Assembly (NCBI GenBank): GCA_963169105.1
Contig: OY720640.1
Location: forward strand, 57,041,527-57,105,526
Direction of reading: 5' to 3'
DNA: 64,000 nt
Source: Ceriagrion tenellum
Taxonomy: Eukaryota; Arthropoda; Insecta; Odonata; Coenagrionidae
Shown: one piece after another, positions 13,009 to 22,923 of the stretch
Layout: each line of letters starts with the position of its first letter
Numbering within the stretch: position 1 is the stretch's first letter
The notes under the pieces: generated by a model
Database searches by the model: none
Told to the model about the DNA's origin: nothing
What the model saw: only the letters and a program-made list of their open reading frames with translations
Made by a program: the position numbers and the translations under genes

Positions 13009-13339
13009 GAAGTTTAACATAAAGGCGATTGGATACAACTTTAGGCTGTTGGAGTAATTTGCCCATCGAATTAATTTAGTCGAGAAGCTAGGGTTCACTT
13101 GGTCAAGGATTCCTGCAGGGAGTGAGGGGAACTAGTTTAAGGTGCACATCAGTGGTAGTAAGTAGGTATGCGTAAAAGCTGGGTACGACAGAAGGTGAAG
13201 ACACTGCCAAGACAAGAAAGTCCTGCTGCCTCCTAATATGAAACACCAGATTTCCTGAATGATCATGAGATGAGGTTTCACATAATGCATGACTTAAGGA
13301 ACACATTTTATCGGTTTTCCTCCTGTTAACAGGTTCATC

Positions 13340-14022
13340 TGATTCATCTGTGGGTGGGTCATCAACATCTTGGAATTACCTTAACTTCTGATATATCGTG
13401 GGAAACACACATTCAAAACATATGCGGCCCAGTATTAAAGAAACTAGGTTTTGTTAAGCGTGTAATAGGAAGGTCTTCGGATGAAAAAGCAAAAGAGAGA
13501 TGCTACTTCGCTATGGTCAGGCCACACCTCGAATACACCGCGAGGATTTGGGACCCTGGTCATAAATATTTAACCATAAAAATAATAAAATACAAAGAAA
13601 AGCAGCACGCTTCGTTAAAAACTGCTACGAGCGAACATATAGTGTCTCAAAACTTTTTGAGAGATTAAGGTGGGAGCCCCTAGAGACTCAGAGGCTACAC
13701 GCTAGGCTTAGCTTGCTTGAGAAATTCAGAACTGGTGCGTTTCAGAGCGACACAGAGATTACTGTTATGACGCCTCACTAATTCTCTAGGTCTGACAGAA
13801 GCGATAAAATAAGAGATATACATTACCGAACAGATAGGTACAAAAACTCGTTCTTTCCGCGCACGATAAGGGACCACAATACAAACTGAGCTCTTCCAAA
13901 TACACTCTCATAGGGCATGTCACCATTTCACCTCCAAAAAATTTACATACATCTTTACACGGCTGGTGACCTAACAACCCCTGCCACACGTTCATGCGGC
14001 GGCTCGCAGGGTAGTATGTAGA
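13340..14022 (+). mobile_element. CR1/Jockey-like LINE, 3' fragment
   Basis: The plus strand encodes the end of a reverse transcriptase ORF: LGITLTSDISWETHIQNICG, KLGFVKRVIGRSS, CYFAMVRPHLEYTARIWDPG. After a frameshift it continues with the LRWEPLETQRLHARLSLLEK-type block (13668-13730). The 3' tail is cggctcgcagggtagtatgt followed by agatgta. The copy is 5'-truncated and frameshifted, so inactive. The copy at 62290-63410 shares the same blocks and the same tail. Confidence 0.85.
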
Positions 14023-15945
14023 TGTATATCTGTCCTTCCGCACCAAAATAAGTAATGGCGAATAGAGCTTTAGAGACGGTGCCGGGGCTAGAGGTACCTG
14101 TAGCAACAATTTTTTTCTGAAGCCGGAGCCCAGCAATTGTACAATTTCCGTGCTCCTGCTGCGACCACCGATTTTAAATCAACCTTGAGTACAATGGGGG
14201 TATTCGTTGGGCCCATAATAGCAGTAAATTTCATTCCTGTTAGGATTTCGTGCGCTGAGGATTTTTAAATCACTCAAGACTATTTGTGATGGTGTCACAA
14301 TGCTGTCCGAAATACCAAACGTCTAACATGACTCCACTAACGTATTCCCATGCTTGTTAGTTTCTCCATTAACCTTGCCTCACAATTTTCCCTATCGAAC
14401 CCGAAAACTAAATTTATTACGTGCACAAATCTTGCCGCGATTACTTTACCTTGTGAGGAGAATTGTGAGCGTGTGAACCTTGAGACGAGAAAATGAATTA
14501 CAGGCTTATGACGCAAAAAAAGCATAACTCTAGGGGTACTTAGAGCCCTGTTTCCTGCTCCAGGGTTAATCTCACACAAAAAAAATCAATGTTAATGAAT
14601 GACCTAATTCTCTTTTGGAGCATCATGATCCCATCACTATCTTTAGATAAATTATTGAATCGAGTCTGTAAATCTCATAGCCATCTCTCGTTTATCTATT
14701 AGGTTCTTTTTTTTCATGATGCCCCTCTCTTATTTTACCGGAATGGCTTCGGCAGGAGCCTGTTCTTATCCCGCGGAATCCTCCTATTCTTAATAATCAG
14801 CCATGCGTGACGAAAGGATTCTAGCAAAGCTACGCAGAAAAATTATTGAAGAACCTTCTAGCTACTATGAAAGAAATTGTTGAGGGATAAGTAGGATATC
14901 TTTAGCAAAGAGACACAACATAATTAATGACGGATAGGTAGAGAATTTTAGCTTTCCATTACGTAAAAAATTAAAAAAAAATTATTATTGTCGTCGACTA
15001 GTTCCGCTAACCTGTAGCATCATCAGGAATTATATACTCGCAGTCGTTTCTTTGGGCTTCTTCATTCATGCCAGGGGGTTGCGACGTAGGGTGAGGGAGA
15101 GGGTTTAGGGAGTTGGATGGGAGGAGGCATTGGCCGAGGCCATGAGAGGGAGGTTTGGTGAGGTATTTACGTGTCACGGTCGGTGGTGGAAGGAGGGGGT
15201 CGGGATTGATGAGAACGTCAGAGTAGTGAAAGCTATTCCTTCTTGGAAAAGTGTTGAGGGAGGCCAAGGAGGGAGAATGGAAAATAAATGGTCTCTCGTG
15301 ACTAGTTGTTTTTTCCGCACACAGGTGAGTATTTCTAATGGCTCCAATACATCTAAACTCTTCCCTTTCTTCTCTTGGTGGATCGGTTTCGGTCGGAAAT
15401 CCGAGGTTCGTCCTGCTGCACGTGTTAGAAGACAGAGCAAATTCTCGAAGCGTCGAGTAAAATGAACATTGAACACAGCCATTTAGGGAAACTAGTATAT
15501 TTAACAGAATATAGCGAAAGAGCCTCATCACACGTTCCCAGTGTCAATGCGGCCCATCGTCTGCTGCGGCGATATTGCAAGTGATACCACAACCTTGAGT
15601 GCAAAATTTTCCACAGTTATAAAATATAAGCTTCACTTATGGAAGAAAATAACGGAAAATAAAAACTTCCTAGACTTTTCTCCGTAAAAAATGGCGAACA
15701 TGAATTTGCTATTTTCCGTAAAGCAACTTGCACCGATCAGATGATACATACCACATCCAGACATGTAACCAGGAAAAAAACTCGCGGGGTTTCATTGCAT
15801 GATTAAACGAACATTAAAGACTCCCCTTCCCAACAAGGAATTCCAAGAGGAAGTAAAAACAATAATTTAGCAGTCTCCGATGGATACACAGAAAAACTCA
15901 TCGATCGTCTACGTATGAAGAAATAGAGGGAATTAGAGATGGCAG
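14023..15945. other. Non-coding, nothing firmly recognised
   Basis: The minus strand at 15300-15440 encodes a PTETDPPREEREEFRCIGAI-like stretch, and a similar stretch occurs on the plus strand at 16420-16540. The two places therefore share a dispersed repeat in opposite orientation, of unknown family. Otherwise nothing is visible. Confidence 0.35.
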
Positions 15946-16093
15946 TTTCAAAGAACTACGGAACAGTACAGAGATGCACAGTAGAAGAGGACGCTTGGGT
16001 AGCTTAACTGGTTTGAGCACTCGGCGCGAAATCGAGGGATCTGGGTTCGATTCCCAGTCCAGGCAAATGATTTTTCCACTGCGAATGTAACAC
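15946..16093 (+). mobile_element. tRNA-derived SINE with 14-bp target duplication
   Basis: A tRNA-like head (gcttgggtagcttaactggt for the A box; B box ggttcgattcc at 16044-16054) lies between two exact copies of attagagatggcag (15932-15945 and 16094-16107). A short non-tRNA tail follows. The flanking direct repeats are the footprint of LINE-type target-primed insertion. Confidence 0.8.
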
Positions 16094-16107
16094 ATTAGAG
16101 ATGGCAG

Positions 16108-17339
16108 AGTTACATATGGTGATACAACGTTGGAGAAGGATGACGTATATAGGAGACCCTTCCCACAAAACAGCCAAAAACCGCTAAGACCTCATGATAA
16201 ATGCAGCCTTCTGAAAAAACCTGAAAAGCCCGTCTCAAGAGTAAAAGATCCAACAAAAGCAGAAAGAAGCGGAGTTAAAACGTCTGCAATGCACCGAATG
16301 TGGAGCCTCGAGCACGGGGCAGATAGGCATCTGAGTCCGACCTGCGAAGAATCGAAGAAGAATCGAATCGGCCGCGGTGACTCAGTGTACCGCCCAATTT
16401 CGTGCAGAGGGACATACGTTGTATATCCAACCGAAGCAGACCCAGCAAGAGAAGAAAGAGAAGCGGTTAGAAGCACACCAAGAGGAGAAAGGGAAGCGGT
16501 TAGACGCATTGGAACAATTAGAAATACTGTCAAATCTCCCTAAACCCTCAACTGCTATCGTCGGGTCTTTTGTGACCAGACGTAATTTGCTGTAATGGTA
16601 AAACGGCCGCTCGCAGCAACCTTGGCTACGATGTATTCCTACGGGAGGGGGGGGGGGTGGAGCAAGCCAGTTGAACTTGAGACAGTGCGGGTGACGGTTG
16701 TTGTTTACGAGCAATTCGAAAGTATGTACGAGGCAAAAAACCACGATAGTAGTTAAGGGTTAACAGACACCTAAAAACGGAGTGTTTCACTCCCCGGCAG
16801 TAGAACATGGAAACTTATGGAAATTATACCACAAAATAGCGGACGCACTCAATAACGGACGCGGACGACAGAAAAGAAACATTTTTCCTTCAACTACTTC
16901 CTTTCAGACACTCGTGGCGAGCTATTCTGTAAAAATCTATCTTCTCCTGAACAGTAAACCTTATTTATTGACGGAACTCAGGAACTTTTTCAGACCAAAG
17001 CTCAACTTAGTAATTCAGGTACAAATTATTGTCCGTCAACGAATTAGTAATCCGGCCTGTTCCTTTTCCCCTCGTGGTGAACCATGATTCACCTTTTTGC
17101 TGTGGAATTATTCCGGTTAAACTAATTTAAACTCATCTAAAAGGCATCTATTGCCTCTTTTCCGGGGGCCACGTTTTCGACTTTTGTTTCGATGGTGATG
17201 TGCTGCTATCTGCTCTATGGATAAAAAATGTATAATGATTTCATTCCACATTCTTTGTTGAAATGTTTAATTTTTAATATTAAGACATACAAGATAAATG
17301 AAATATATTAGCACCTTTATATTTTAATGTACCGGCGTA
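16108..17339. other. Non-coding; dispersed repeat of unknown family
   Basis: Contains the plus-strand partner (16420-16540) of the repeat seen inverted at 15300-15440. It encodes Lys/Glu-rich coiled-coil-like text in one frame. An 11-nt G run lies at about 16649. I recognise no function. Confidence 0.35.
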
Positions 17340-17450
17340 GTTATTACAAAGAGACGCTGGTCGTAATCTCGGCCCCCTCTGAATAGCGGGCGATTTTTCC
17401 GGGCCCATACGTGTCCTCCGCTATTGGGAGGTTTGACTGTACACACTCAC
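17340..17450 (-). mobile_element. Possible pogo/Tigger-type terminus
   Basis: On the minus strand the sequence from about 17445 begins cagtcaaacctcccaatagc, which resembles the termini of pogo/Tigger-type elements. The matching end was not found. Confidence 0.3.
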
Positions 17451-18130
17451 CTCCTTCCACCGCCGACCGTGACGCACACAACGCTTCCTTGGCCAAACGC
17501 CGCTCTCCTCTCACCCCCTCGGCCAAAGCCTCCTCCCGCCACACTCCCTCAACCACCTTCCTCCCCCTCACCCAACACAACAACCTTCTGACATGTGTAA
17601 AGAAACCCAAATGAAAGACTGAGTGAATACTGCTTGATGATGCTACAGTTTAACGAAACTAGTTGACGGCAATAAATACTTTTTTCAAGTTTATGACAGA
17701 CAGGAAAGCTATAGATTTTCGTGTATGCCATGGATTTCCACCAATAATCATCCTCATCCACTAAGGATTAAATTTGTCAACAAAACTCGCATCGTCGTTC
17801 ATCAGTTAATTATTCCAAGATGATGCAGTTTATGATGCCATGCAATTAAAAATAGCCAATCCTCTAGCACCTAACACATAGAGCCTAATATTAGCAAAAT
17901 GGCGAAATACCAATTCCATGCAATGCATTTGAATGGCCATACTGATTGCATGTGAAAATACTTATGTTACCTATAATAAGGTTTTGCTAATTTGGGATTC
18001 AAGCATTGTCACTTCTCGTCCAAATATGATCATTATTTATTGGAATCGTTGGAATTTATTGGATCATTATTTAGGTTTGAGTAGCAGGCAATACTTCAAA
18101 CGACATCTAACGACACTGCTGTTTTTGCGT
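17451..18130. other. Non-coding; possible LINE scrap
   Basis: The minus strand at 17460-17540 encodes GERRLAKEALC, similar to the AALAKEALC block in the LINE at 20247-21290. It is probably a small piece of that family. The rest shows nothing. Confidence 0.3.
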
Positions 18131-18284
18131 GTGATATTCCATATTTAATAAAACAAACCTGGAGATGGTGCTCAGCGCCGAAACCTGGGTCGTGTTTTTA
18201 AAATTGTGATTTTAATTTTTATTCTGTGGTTTTAGTAAAAGTTTTTATTACATATCCATTGTTTTATTAAATATGGAATACCAC
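18131..18284. mobile_element. Foldback element, diverged copy
   Basis: The arms gtgatattccatatttaata (continuing aaac; start 18131) and the reverse complement at 18261-18284 differ at only one position. They enclose cctggagatggtgctcagcg followed by ccgaaacctgggtcgt. This is the same CTGRAGATG-hairpin-CGAAAC core seen in the other foldback copies. Confidence 0.55.
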
Positions 18285-18421
18285 AGATTCCACAAGGTTA
18301 CCAAAGACAACATTTTATTTATTGCGTGTGATAATTATCTCAGTAGGTATTTTGTGAATCAACTCCCAGTACACTAGCCACCACACCTAACCGAATATTT
18401 TGTGAAAATTTTCATGCAATA

Positions 18422-18740
18422 CTACAACGCATGGGCGTAGCCAAGATTATTAGGAAATGTATGTTCAAGGGGTGGCATAGTACTTTCAACTGAAACCATC
18501 CTGTAGAAGAGGCTAGTGAAGAGCTTGATATGGAGCGTAGCATTGCATGGGGCAGAAACGTGGACCCTCTGAAAGGAGGACGAGAATAAGCAGCAGGCAT
18601 TTGAGATGTGGGTGTGGAGAAGGATAGAGAAGGTGAGGTGGACTGAGAAGAGGACTAACAAGGAAGTGCTTGAGATGGTGGGTGAGGAAAGGAAACTTTT
18701 GAATGAAATTCGAGATCGGCAGAGGAGATTGATGAAAATG
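18422..18740 (+). mobile_element. LINE reverse-transcriptase C-terminal fragment
   Basis: The plus strand encodes LIWSVALHGAETWTL, an interrupted KEDEN block, FEMWVWRRIEKVRWTEK and EVLEMVGEERKLLNEIRDRQ. These are the C-terminal signature of a common insect non-LTR retrotransposon. The same blocks occur at 47845-48433. An in-frame stop breaks the first part. Only the RT-distal end is present, so this is a 5'-truncated dead copy. Confidence 0.8.
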
Positions 18741-19345
18741 TTGAACAACGTGGAAAATAATGAAGACACTATGTGAGAATTGATAAGAGTAGAAATCACA
18801 TTGATATTGAAGATGACAAATTCATAATGAAATCGAAGCTTCAAATCTGAACAAATAGAAGATATGTGATTCCTGGGAAAGTAGATCAGAAATGGTGGAA
18901 GAAGCAAGAAAGATTTATTGAGCCAAGTACTGTAAATAAATCAGAGGAAAAACTTCATTGAAACATGTATTTTTGGAGCGTGCTCATATGGCAGCACAGC
19001 TCATTCAACAGCTGCAGCAGACCAAAGATGACAAAGTAAGTTAGATGTGTGGTTACCCAAAAAGGATGGAGAAAAATGCTAAAAGTCCTACATAAACTGG
19101 AGAGAAAAGATATTAAATAAATTCTCCAAAGTAGAGGAGTCAAACTCATTGGTTACATTCTCAGGTATTACATCCTCTCGAAAGCACAAACAAAACAGAT
19201 GTGGATAGGAAGAATTGATGAGGAGGAAGTGAATGGAATAATGGAATATGTCTAATATCAAACATAAAATGTTGGAGGTTAAAATCAAAACTTCCTCATG
19301 AAGGAATATGCAAAATAGGGTGATAACTGGATGGGAGAGCTTTTT
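18741..19345. other. Non-coding, nothing recognised
   Basis: No supported feature. Confidence 0.4.
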
Positions 19346-19571
19346 GAATTTTTTTGAAGAAATTGCCATGAGAAGAATTCGGCCTCGACCGGGAATCGAA
19401 CCACAGACCTTTGGTTTGTCGGACCAATGCACAGAACTATACGCCATCCAGGCTTCCTAATTCCCATGGCAATTTTGGTGGATACAAATGAACTAGATCT
19501 TAGGCCCTTGCGGTCCATCAAAGATGGTAACCCTAGGGAGAAGAGGGCTTCAAAGAAGCCACAACCAAGAG
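19346..19571 (-). repeat. Duplicated SINE-containing unit, copy 1
   Basis: About 225 bp, almost identical to 19636-19860. The minus strand carries a tRNA-like head with B box (reverse complement of ggaatcgaacc at 19392-19402) and an anticodon-arm-like region. It is bounded by the inverted ends aaattgccatg and catggcaatttt. It ends in gggcttcaaagaagccacaa, itself a small palindrome. It is probably a SINE copy carried in a local duplication. Confidence 0.75.
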
Positions 19572-19635
19572 ACAGTATCCTTCACCAGCACTTATGCTGT
19601 GCTTAGCCATTTGAAAATATTCAGACATGGCGGGT

Positions 19636-19860
19636 GAATTTTTTTGAAGAAATTGCCATGAGAAGAATTCGGCCTCGACCGGGAATCGAACCACAGACCT
19701 TTGGTTTGTCGGACCAATGCACAGAACTATACGCCATCCAGGCTTCCTAATTCCCATGGCAATTTTGGTGGATACAAATGAACTAGATCTTAGGCCCTTG
19801 CGGTCCATCAAATATGGCAACGCAAAAGAGAGAGGGCTTCAAAGAAGCCACAACCAAGAG
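19636..19860 (-). repeat. Duplicated SINE-containing unit, copy 2
   Basis: Second copy of the unit at 19346-19571, in the same orientation. The B box complement is at 19682-19692. The two copies differ mainly in a 20-bp stretch after ggtccatcaa and are separated by 64 bp of unrelated sequence. Confidence 0.75.
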
Positions 19861-20069
19861 CCAACCAACCTTTAATGTGGTCTTTTACGGCACGATGATC
19901 TCCGTGAAGTTGACCCATGAAGAGGCTCAACTCTAACTTATAACAAGTAATAGTTTAACTATTGTTATAATAAAAATAATAACCTCCGAAGGTCGTTAAT
20001 ACAATGAATACCATCAACTTGATTGATACTTTATTTTCAGGCTACGAAGCAATAGCTTCGTTATATAAA

Positions 20070-20103
20070 TATAAGCTATGAAGCTATAGCTTCGTAGCTT
20101 ATA
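20070..20103. repeat. 34-bp palindrome
   Basis: tataagctatgaagcta is followed immediately by its reverse complement with a single mismatch. An incomplete related copy (gctacgaagcaatagcttcg) lies just left, at 20041-20060. Confidence 0.7.
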
Positions 20104-20139
20104 TAGAAAGCATGCTATATATAGAGTATGTATTTTGAT

Positions 20140-20236
20140 GAGAAAAAAATTAGCTTCACAATAACGAATTTCACAATTACGAAATTGATAATTTTGGGTC
20201 CCTTAAATTTCGTTATATTGTGGTTCTACTGTATTA
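20140..20236 (-). mobile_element. pogo/Tigger-type MITE end
   Basis: Read on the minus strand from 20236, the sequence begins cagtagaaccacaatataac and continues with gaaattt, typical of pogo/Tigger-type termini, and abuts a TA. It interrupts the LINE ORF right at its AALAKEALC block. The opposite end is unclear. Confidence 0.45.
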
Positions 20237-20246
20237 CACAATGCTT

Positions 20247-21290
20247 CCTTAGCTAAGGCTGCTCTCCTCCTCATGCCTTTGCTACTATGCCCATTTTCTT
20301 CCAGCATACTACTCAAGAAATTAAAATGCTCTACCTGCTCTAATTTGTGTGGGCCCACTTTTATTACCACTAAATAAATCTAATTACTTTTGTAGTCATA
20401 TGATTTATCTTCGTTCCTAATATCCCACACTGTATTTCTAAAGCATCTCATAAAGCTTGTTATCCCTTAAAAGATCAATTAATCAGTGCCTGATCATCTA
20501 TGGACCTGACTTTATCCACTGCCCTCTTATTCCCACAGGTAGGTAGTTCTTCCTATACCTGTCTTACCATTTCCTCAACATAAATGTTAAAAAGCAAAGG
20601 CGACAACAGACATCCTGGCCATACCCTGTGACCAATAGCTGCCCATCCTGATACACTGTCAGCCACACTCACTTGTACCCTTTGGGCCATATATAACTTA
20701 ACGATTAGTCTCTTGTCTCGCCAATCTATCCCCATTCTACTAAGTTCTGAATTGCATAGTTTTTAACAATTCACCCTGTCAAATGTCTTTTCAAAATCCA
20801 AGAAGCAAGCAAACACATTCTGGTTATATTCGTTGTTTCTTTCAATAGCGTTCTCATCACCGCAATTGCATTCTGAGTAGCCCTCCCCTTCTGGAACTTA
20901 AACTGGTCTACACCTAAGTGGTCATTTGCTCTTCTCTTCAGTCTTTAATTGATTATTTTCAGCAAAACTTTCACTGTATGAGACTTTTAACTAATTGTTC
21001 TACACCCCTGACATTATTATGCTTTCTTCTTTATCATGGTTGGAATTAGGACTGTTTTCACAAAGTCCACCAGCCATACTCCTTCCTAGTAGATTGTACA
21101 AATAAGTTCAAAAAAAAAGGTTGTCTACCTTCATTGTCTAAATTCATAAGTAACTCCAAAGATATCTTATCCACTCCCACAGCTTTTCTTGGCCATATTT
21201 CTTCTAATCCTTTCTCTATTTCACTGTCGATTATATGTATTTGGTCTGAGGTTATCTTCCTCTTCTTCTTGAGTCTTTGATCCGTAGATT
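20247..21290 (-). mobile_element. LINE, reverse transcriptase half (interrupted)
   Basis: The minus strand encodes, in order, KITSDQIHIIDSEIEKGLEE followed by the KAVGVDKIS pre-RT motif, then (20553-20735) MGIDWRDKRLIVKLYMAQ and GCLLSPLLFNIYVEEMV (RT core), then a VGPHKLEQVEHFNFLSSMLE block at the end. Several frameshifts and stops are present, so the ORF is dead. The element's 5' part (endonuclease and linker) lies at 35039-36260, on the far side of the Polinton. The Polinton therefore inserted into this older copy. Confidence 0.8.
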
Positions 21291-21407
21291 GGTTTGCAGC
21301 TGCTCTCCATATGAATCTCTGTTCTGCCTTCCACTTCATTTCCGCATAGGACTTACAATGGATGTCACTAATTATCTGCTTCATGAATTGAAGTCTTGGT
21401 CTAGTGT
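21291..21407 (-). mobile_element. Second LINE's 3' tip nested in the first
   Basis: Minus-strand translation gives RPRLQFMKQIISDIHCKSY, AEMKWKAEQRFIWRAAANQS and a stop-proximal DQR, then an aag-rich tail. This is the extreme C-terminus of a LINE ORF. It sits between the linker (right of the Polinton) and the pre-RT motif of the host LINE, so it looks like a small, 5'-truncated nested insertion. Confidence 0.55.
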
Positions 21408-21413
21408 TCCCAT
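21408..21413. repeat. 6-bp target-site duplication, left
   Basis: tcccat directly precedes the first base of the Polinton and is repeated exactly at 35033-35038. Six base pairs is the known TSD length of Polintons/Mavericks. Confidence 0.95.
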
Positions 21414-21576
21414 AGTAGGGGGTAGATACCGGTCCGAAAACACTTAATATGCAAAAAGTTATTATTCCAGTCACGCGACGCAACCCATCTGTGGGCGGTC
21501 GATAAAAAAGCCGGCCGGGCAGTGGCGATCGCGTGCATGTTAAAGAGATCGCGTGCATGTGGAGAGAATTTTAATT
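21414..21576 (+). repeat. Polinton left terminal inverted repeat
   Basis: 163 bp, identical base for base to the reverse complement of 34870-35032. The inner end carries two direct copies of gatcgcgtgcatgt (21527-21540 and 21547-21560) separated by taaaga. In protein-primed replication the terminal repeats are the origins, so the doubled 14-mer could be a protein-binding site (inference). Confidence 0.95.
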
Positions 21577-21612
21577 ACGTGTAACTACCCCCACCCAGGC
21601 ATCTCAGAGCAG

Positions 21613-21650
21613 TATATAAGACGCGACAGAGCTCGAGGAAATCATCAGTC
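21613..21650 (+). promoter_or_regulatory. Probable polymerase-gene promoter: TATA plus initiator
   Basis: TATATAAG starts at 21613 and the arthropod-type initiator TCAGTC lies at 21645-21650. The A of the initiator (21647) is 32 bp downstream of the tataag core, the standard arthropod spacing. It sits about 40 bp inside the left TIR boundary, pointing into the element. No other promoter this good is seen upstream of the DNA polymerase. Confidence 0.65.
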
Positions 21651-21763
21651 GTCTATGAACTGTTTATAGGCCATAACCCAACTGAACCAACGTGAAAGAC
21701 TTCTCACAACTCTGGAAGAATCCCACAGAGGCTAGGACACCGGAAGAAATCTTTGGGAGGAAG
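21647..21763 (+). other. Putative non-coding 5' leader exon
   Basis: Runs from the predicted start site to a good 5' splice site (AAG|gtaaat, intron from 21764). It contains only a tiny upstream reading frame (ATG at about 21655, four codons). It has no in-frame ATG leading into the polymerase, so it would act as an untranslated leader. The pairing with the acceptor at 22929 is inferred. Confidence 0.5.
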
Positions 21764-22095
21764 GTAAATATGATCCGTTTTCGGAATTTTTATATTTTTT
21801 CTAATAGTCTTAATACCGAAATAATTAACGATTGGGTCATATACAGTGCCCACCTTCGAACCCCCGTTAAAAAACCTAGAGACCCTTTTTGAATATCCTA
21901 GGGTACTTTAGGGTTACGGTATAGACCACGGTCACGACGTTCTCTGAACCCCCAAAAGATCCGGGGACAGTGTTGGATATTAGTGCTTTTGTCAAAATTT
22001 CGATAGATCAAATAGTTTGGGCTAGGGGGACCCGAAACTTGAGCCATACTATTAGGAATGCATACGATACGAGAAGGTTTCCTTGTACGAAAATC

Positions 22096-22271
22096 TTTAA
22101 TAACTCCACTGTTTGAATAGATAGCGACATAGTGTAAATTACAAAGTTGCTTAGTTATTTAATTTGCATCGAATTCAGGATTTTATTTAAGATGATACCT
22201 CAGGGTTCAGGGTCAGGGTATTGATGTACCCTTAATTTACGAGTGAGCGTTTTGGTGTAAATTACAAAAAG
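22096..22271 (+). repeat. Intronic direct repeat, copy 1
   Basis: About 176 bp, roughly 90% identical to 22395-22570 in the same orientation. It includes gtttgaatagatag, tacaaagtt-cttagttattt and the G-rich cagggttcagggtcagggta. Confidence 0.85.
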
Positions 22272-22394
22272 TGTTGCCCTTTCGACGTTATACTCGAATC
22301 AATGTTTAGTTTTTAAGAATTTACTCCGCAAGCCCCTCAAAAAAATAACTTCCACACTTAGAATATTTCTTAGTCTCGTTATTCAAATTAATTA

Positions 22395-22570
22395 TTTAAT
22401 AACACCACTGTTTGAATAGATAGGGACATAGTTTAAATTACAAAGTTTCTTAGTTATTTAATTTACATCGACTGCAGGATCTTATTTAAGATGATACGTC
22501 AGGGTTCAGGGTCAGGGTATTGATCTACCCTTAATTTAAGACTTAGTGTTTAGGTGTAAATTACAAAAAA
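22395..22570 (+). repeat. Intronic direct repeat, copy 2
   Basis: Second copy of 22096-22271. The start-to-start distance is 299 bp. The best conserved part is the cagggttcagggtcagggta core followed by ttgat(g/c)tacccttaattta. Confidence 0.85.
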
Positions 22571-22923
22571 GCTACGTTGGTAGTTGAATGCAATCCAACA
22601 ACTGAAAAAAATGTTTTTTTTAATCACTTTCCGGAATCTCACTCGAGTTACATTTGCATGATTCTATTAATTTGATTCCGATATGTGTAACTACCCGAAA
22701 GAGATAGAAGTTATCCACAAACCTTACAAATGTCTTTTAGATATGTACTTTAATTATTTTTTCTACTCGTTACGTTTATAATCCAATAAAGTGTATGCAT
22801 ATATTTCATTTCATTACGAACTTTCAGTGAGAACACTTGTATTCTCCATCTATTCAATTGAAATCACTATTTTTAATAACGTTCACCGAATAATTTCATC
22901 AATTTAATTTTTCTCTCCTCTTC

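Noticed and set aside
15007..15531. 174-codon ORF, minus strand
   Set aside because: Overlaps a dispersed repeat and is Pro/Ser-rich from a G-rich opposite strand; no family resemblance.
16044..16054. tRNA gene at the B box
   Set aside because: No closing acceptor stem, and flanked by a 14-bp target duplication: a SINE.
21692..21892. 66-codon ORF left of the polymerase
   Set aside because: Starts with GTG, has no ATG, and crosses a good splice donor; read as untranslated leader.
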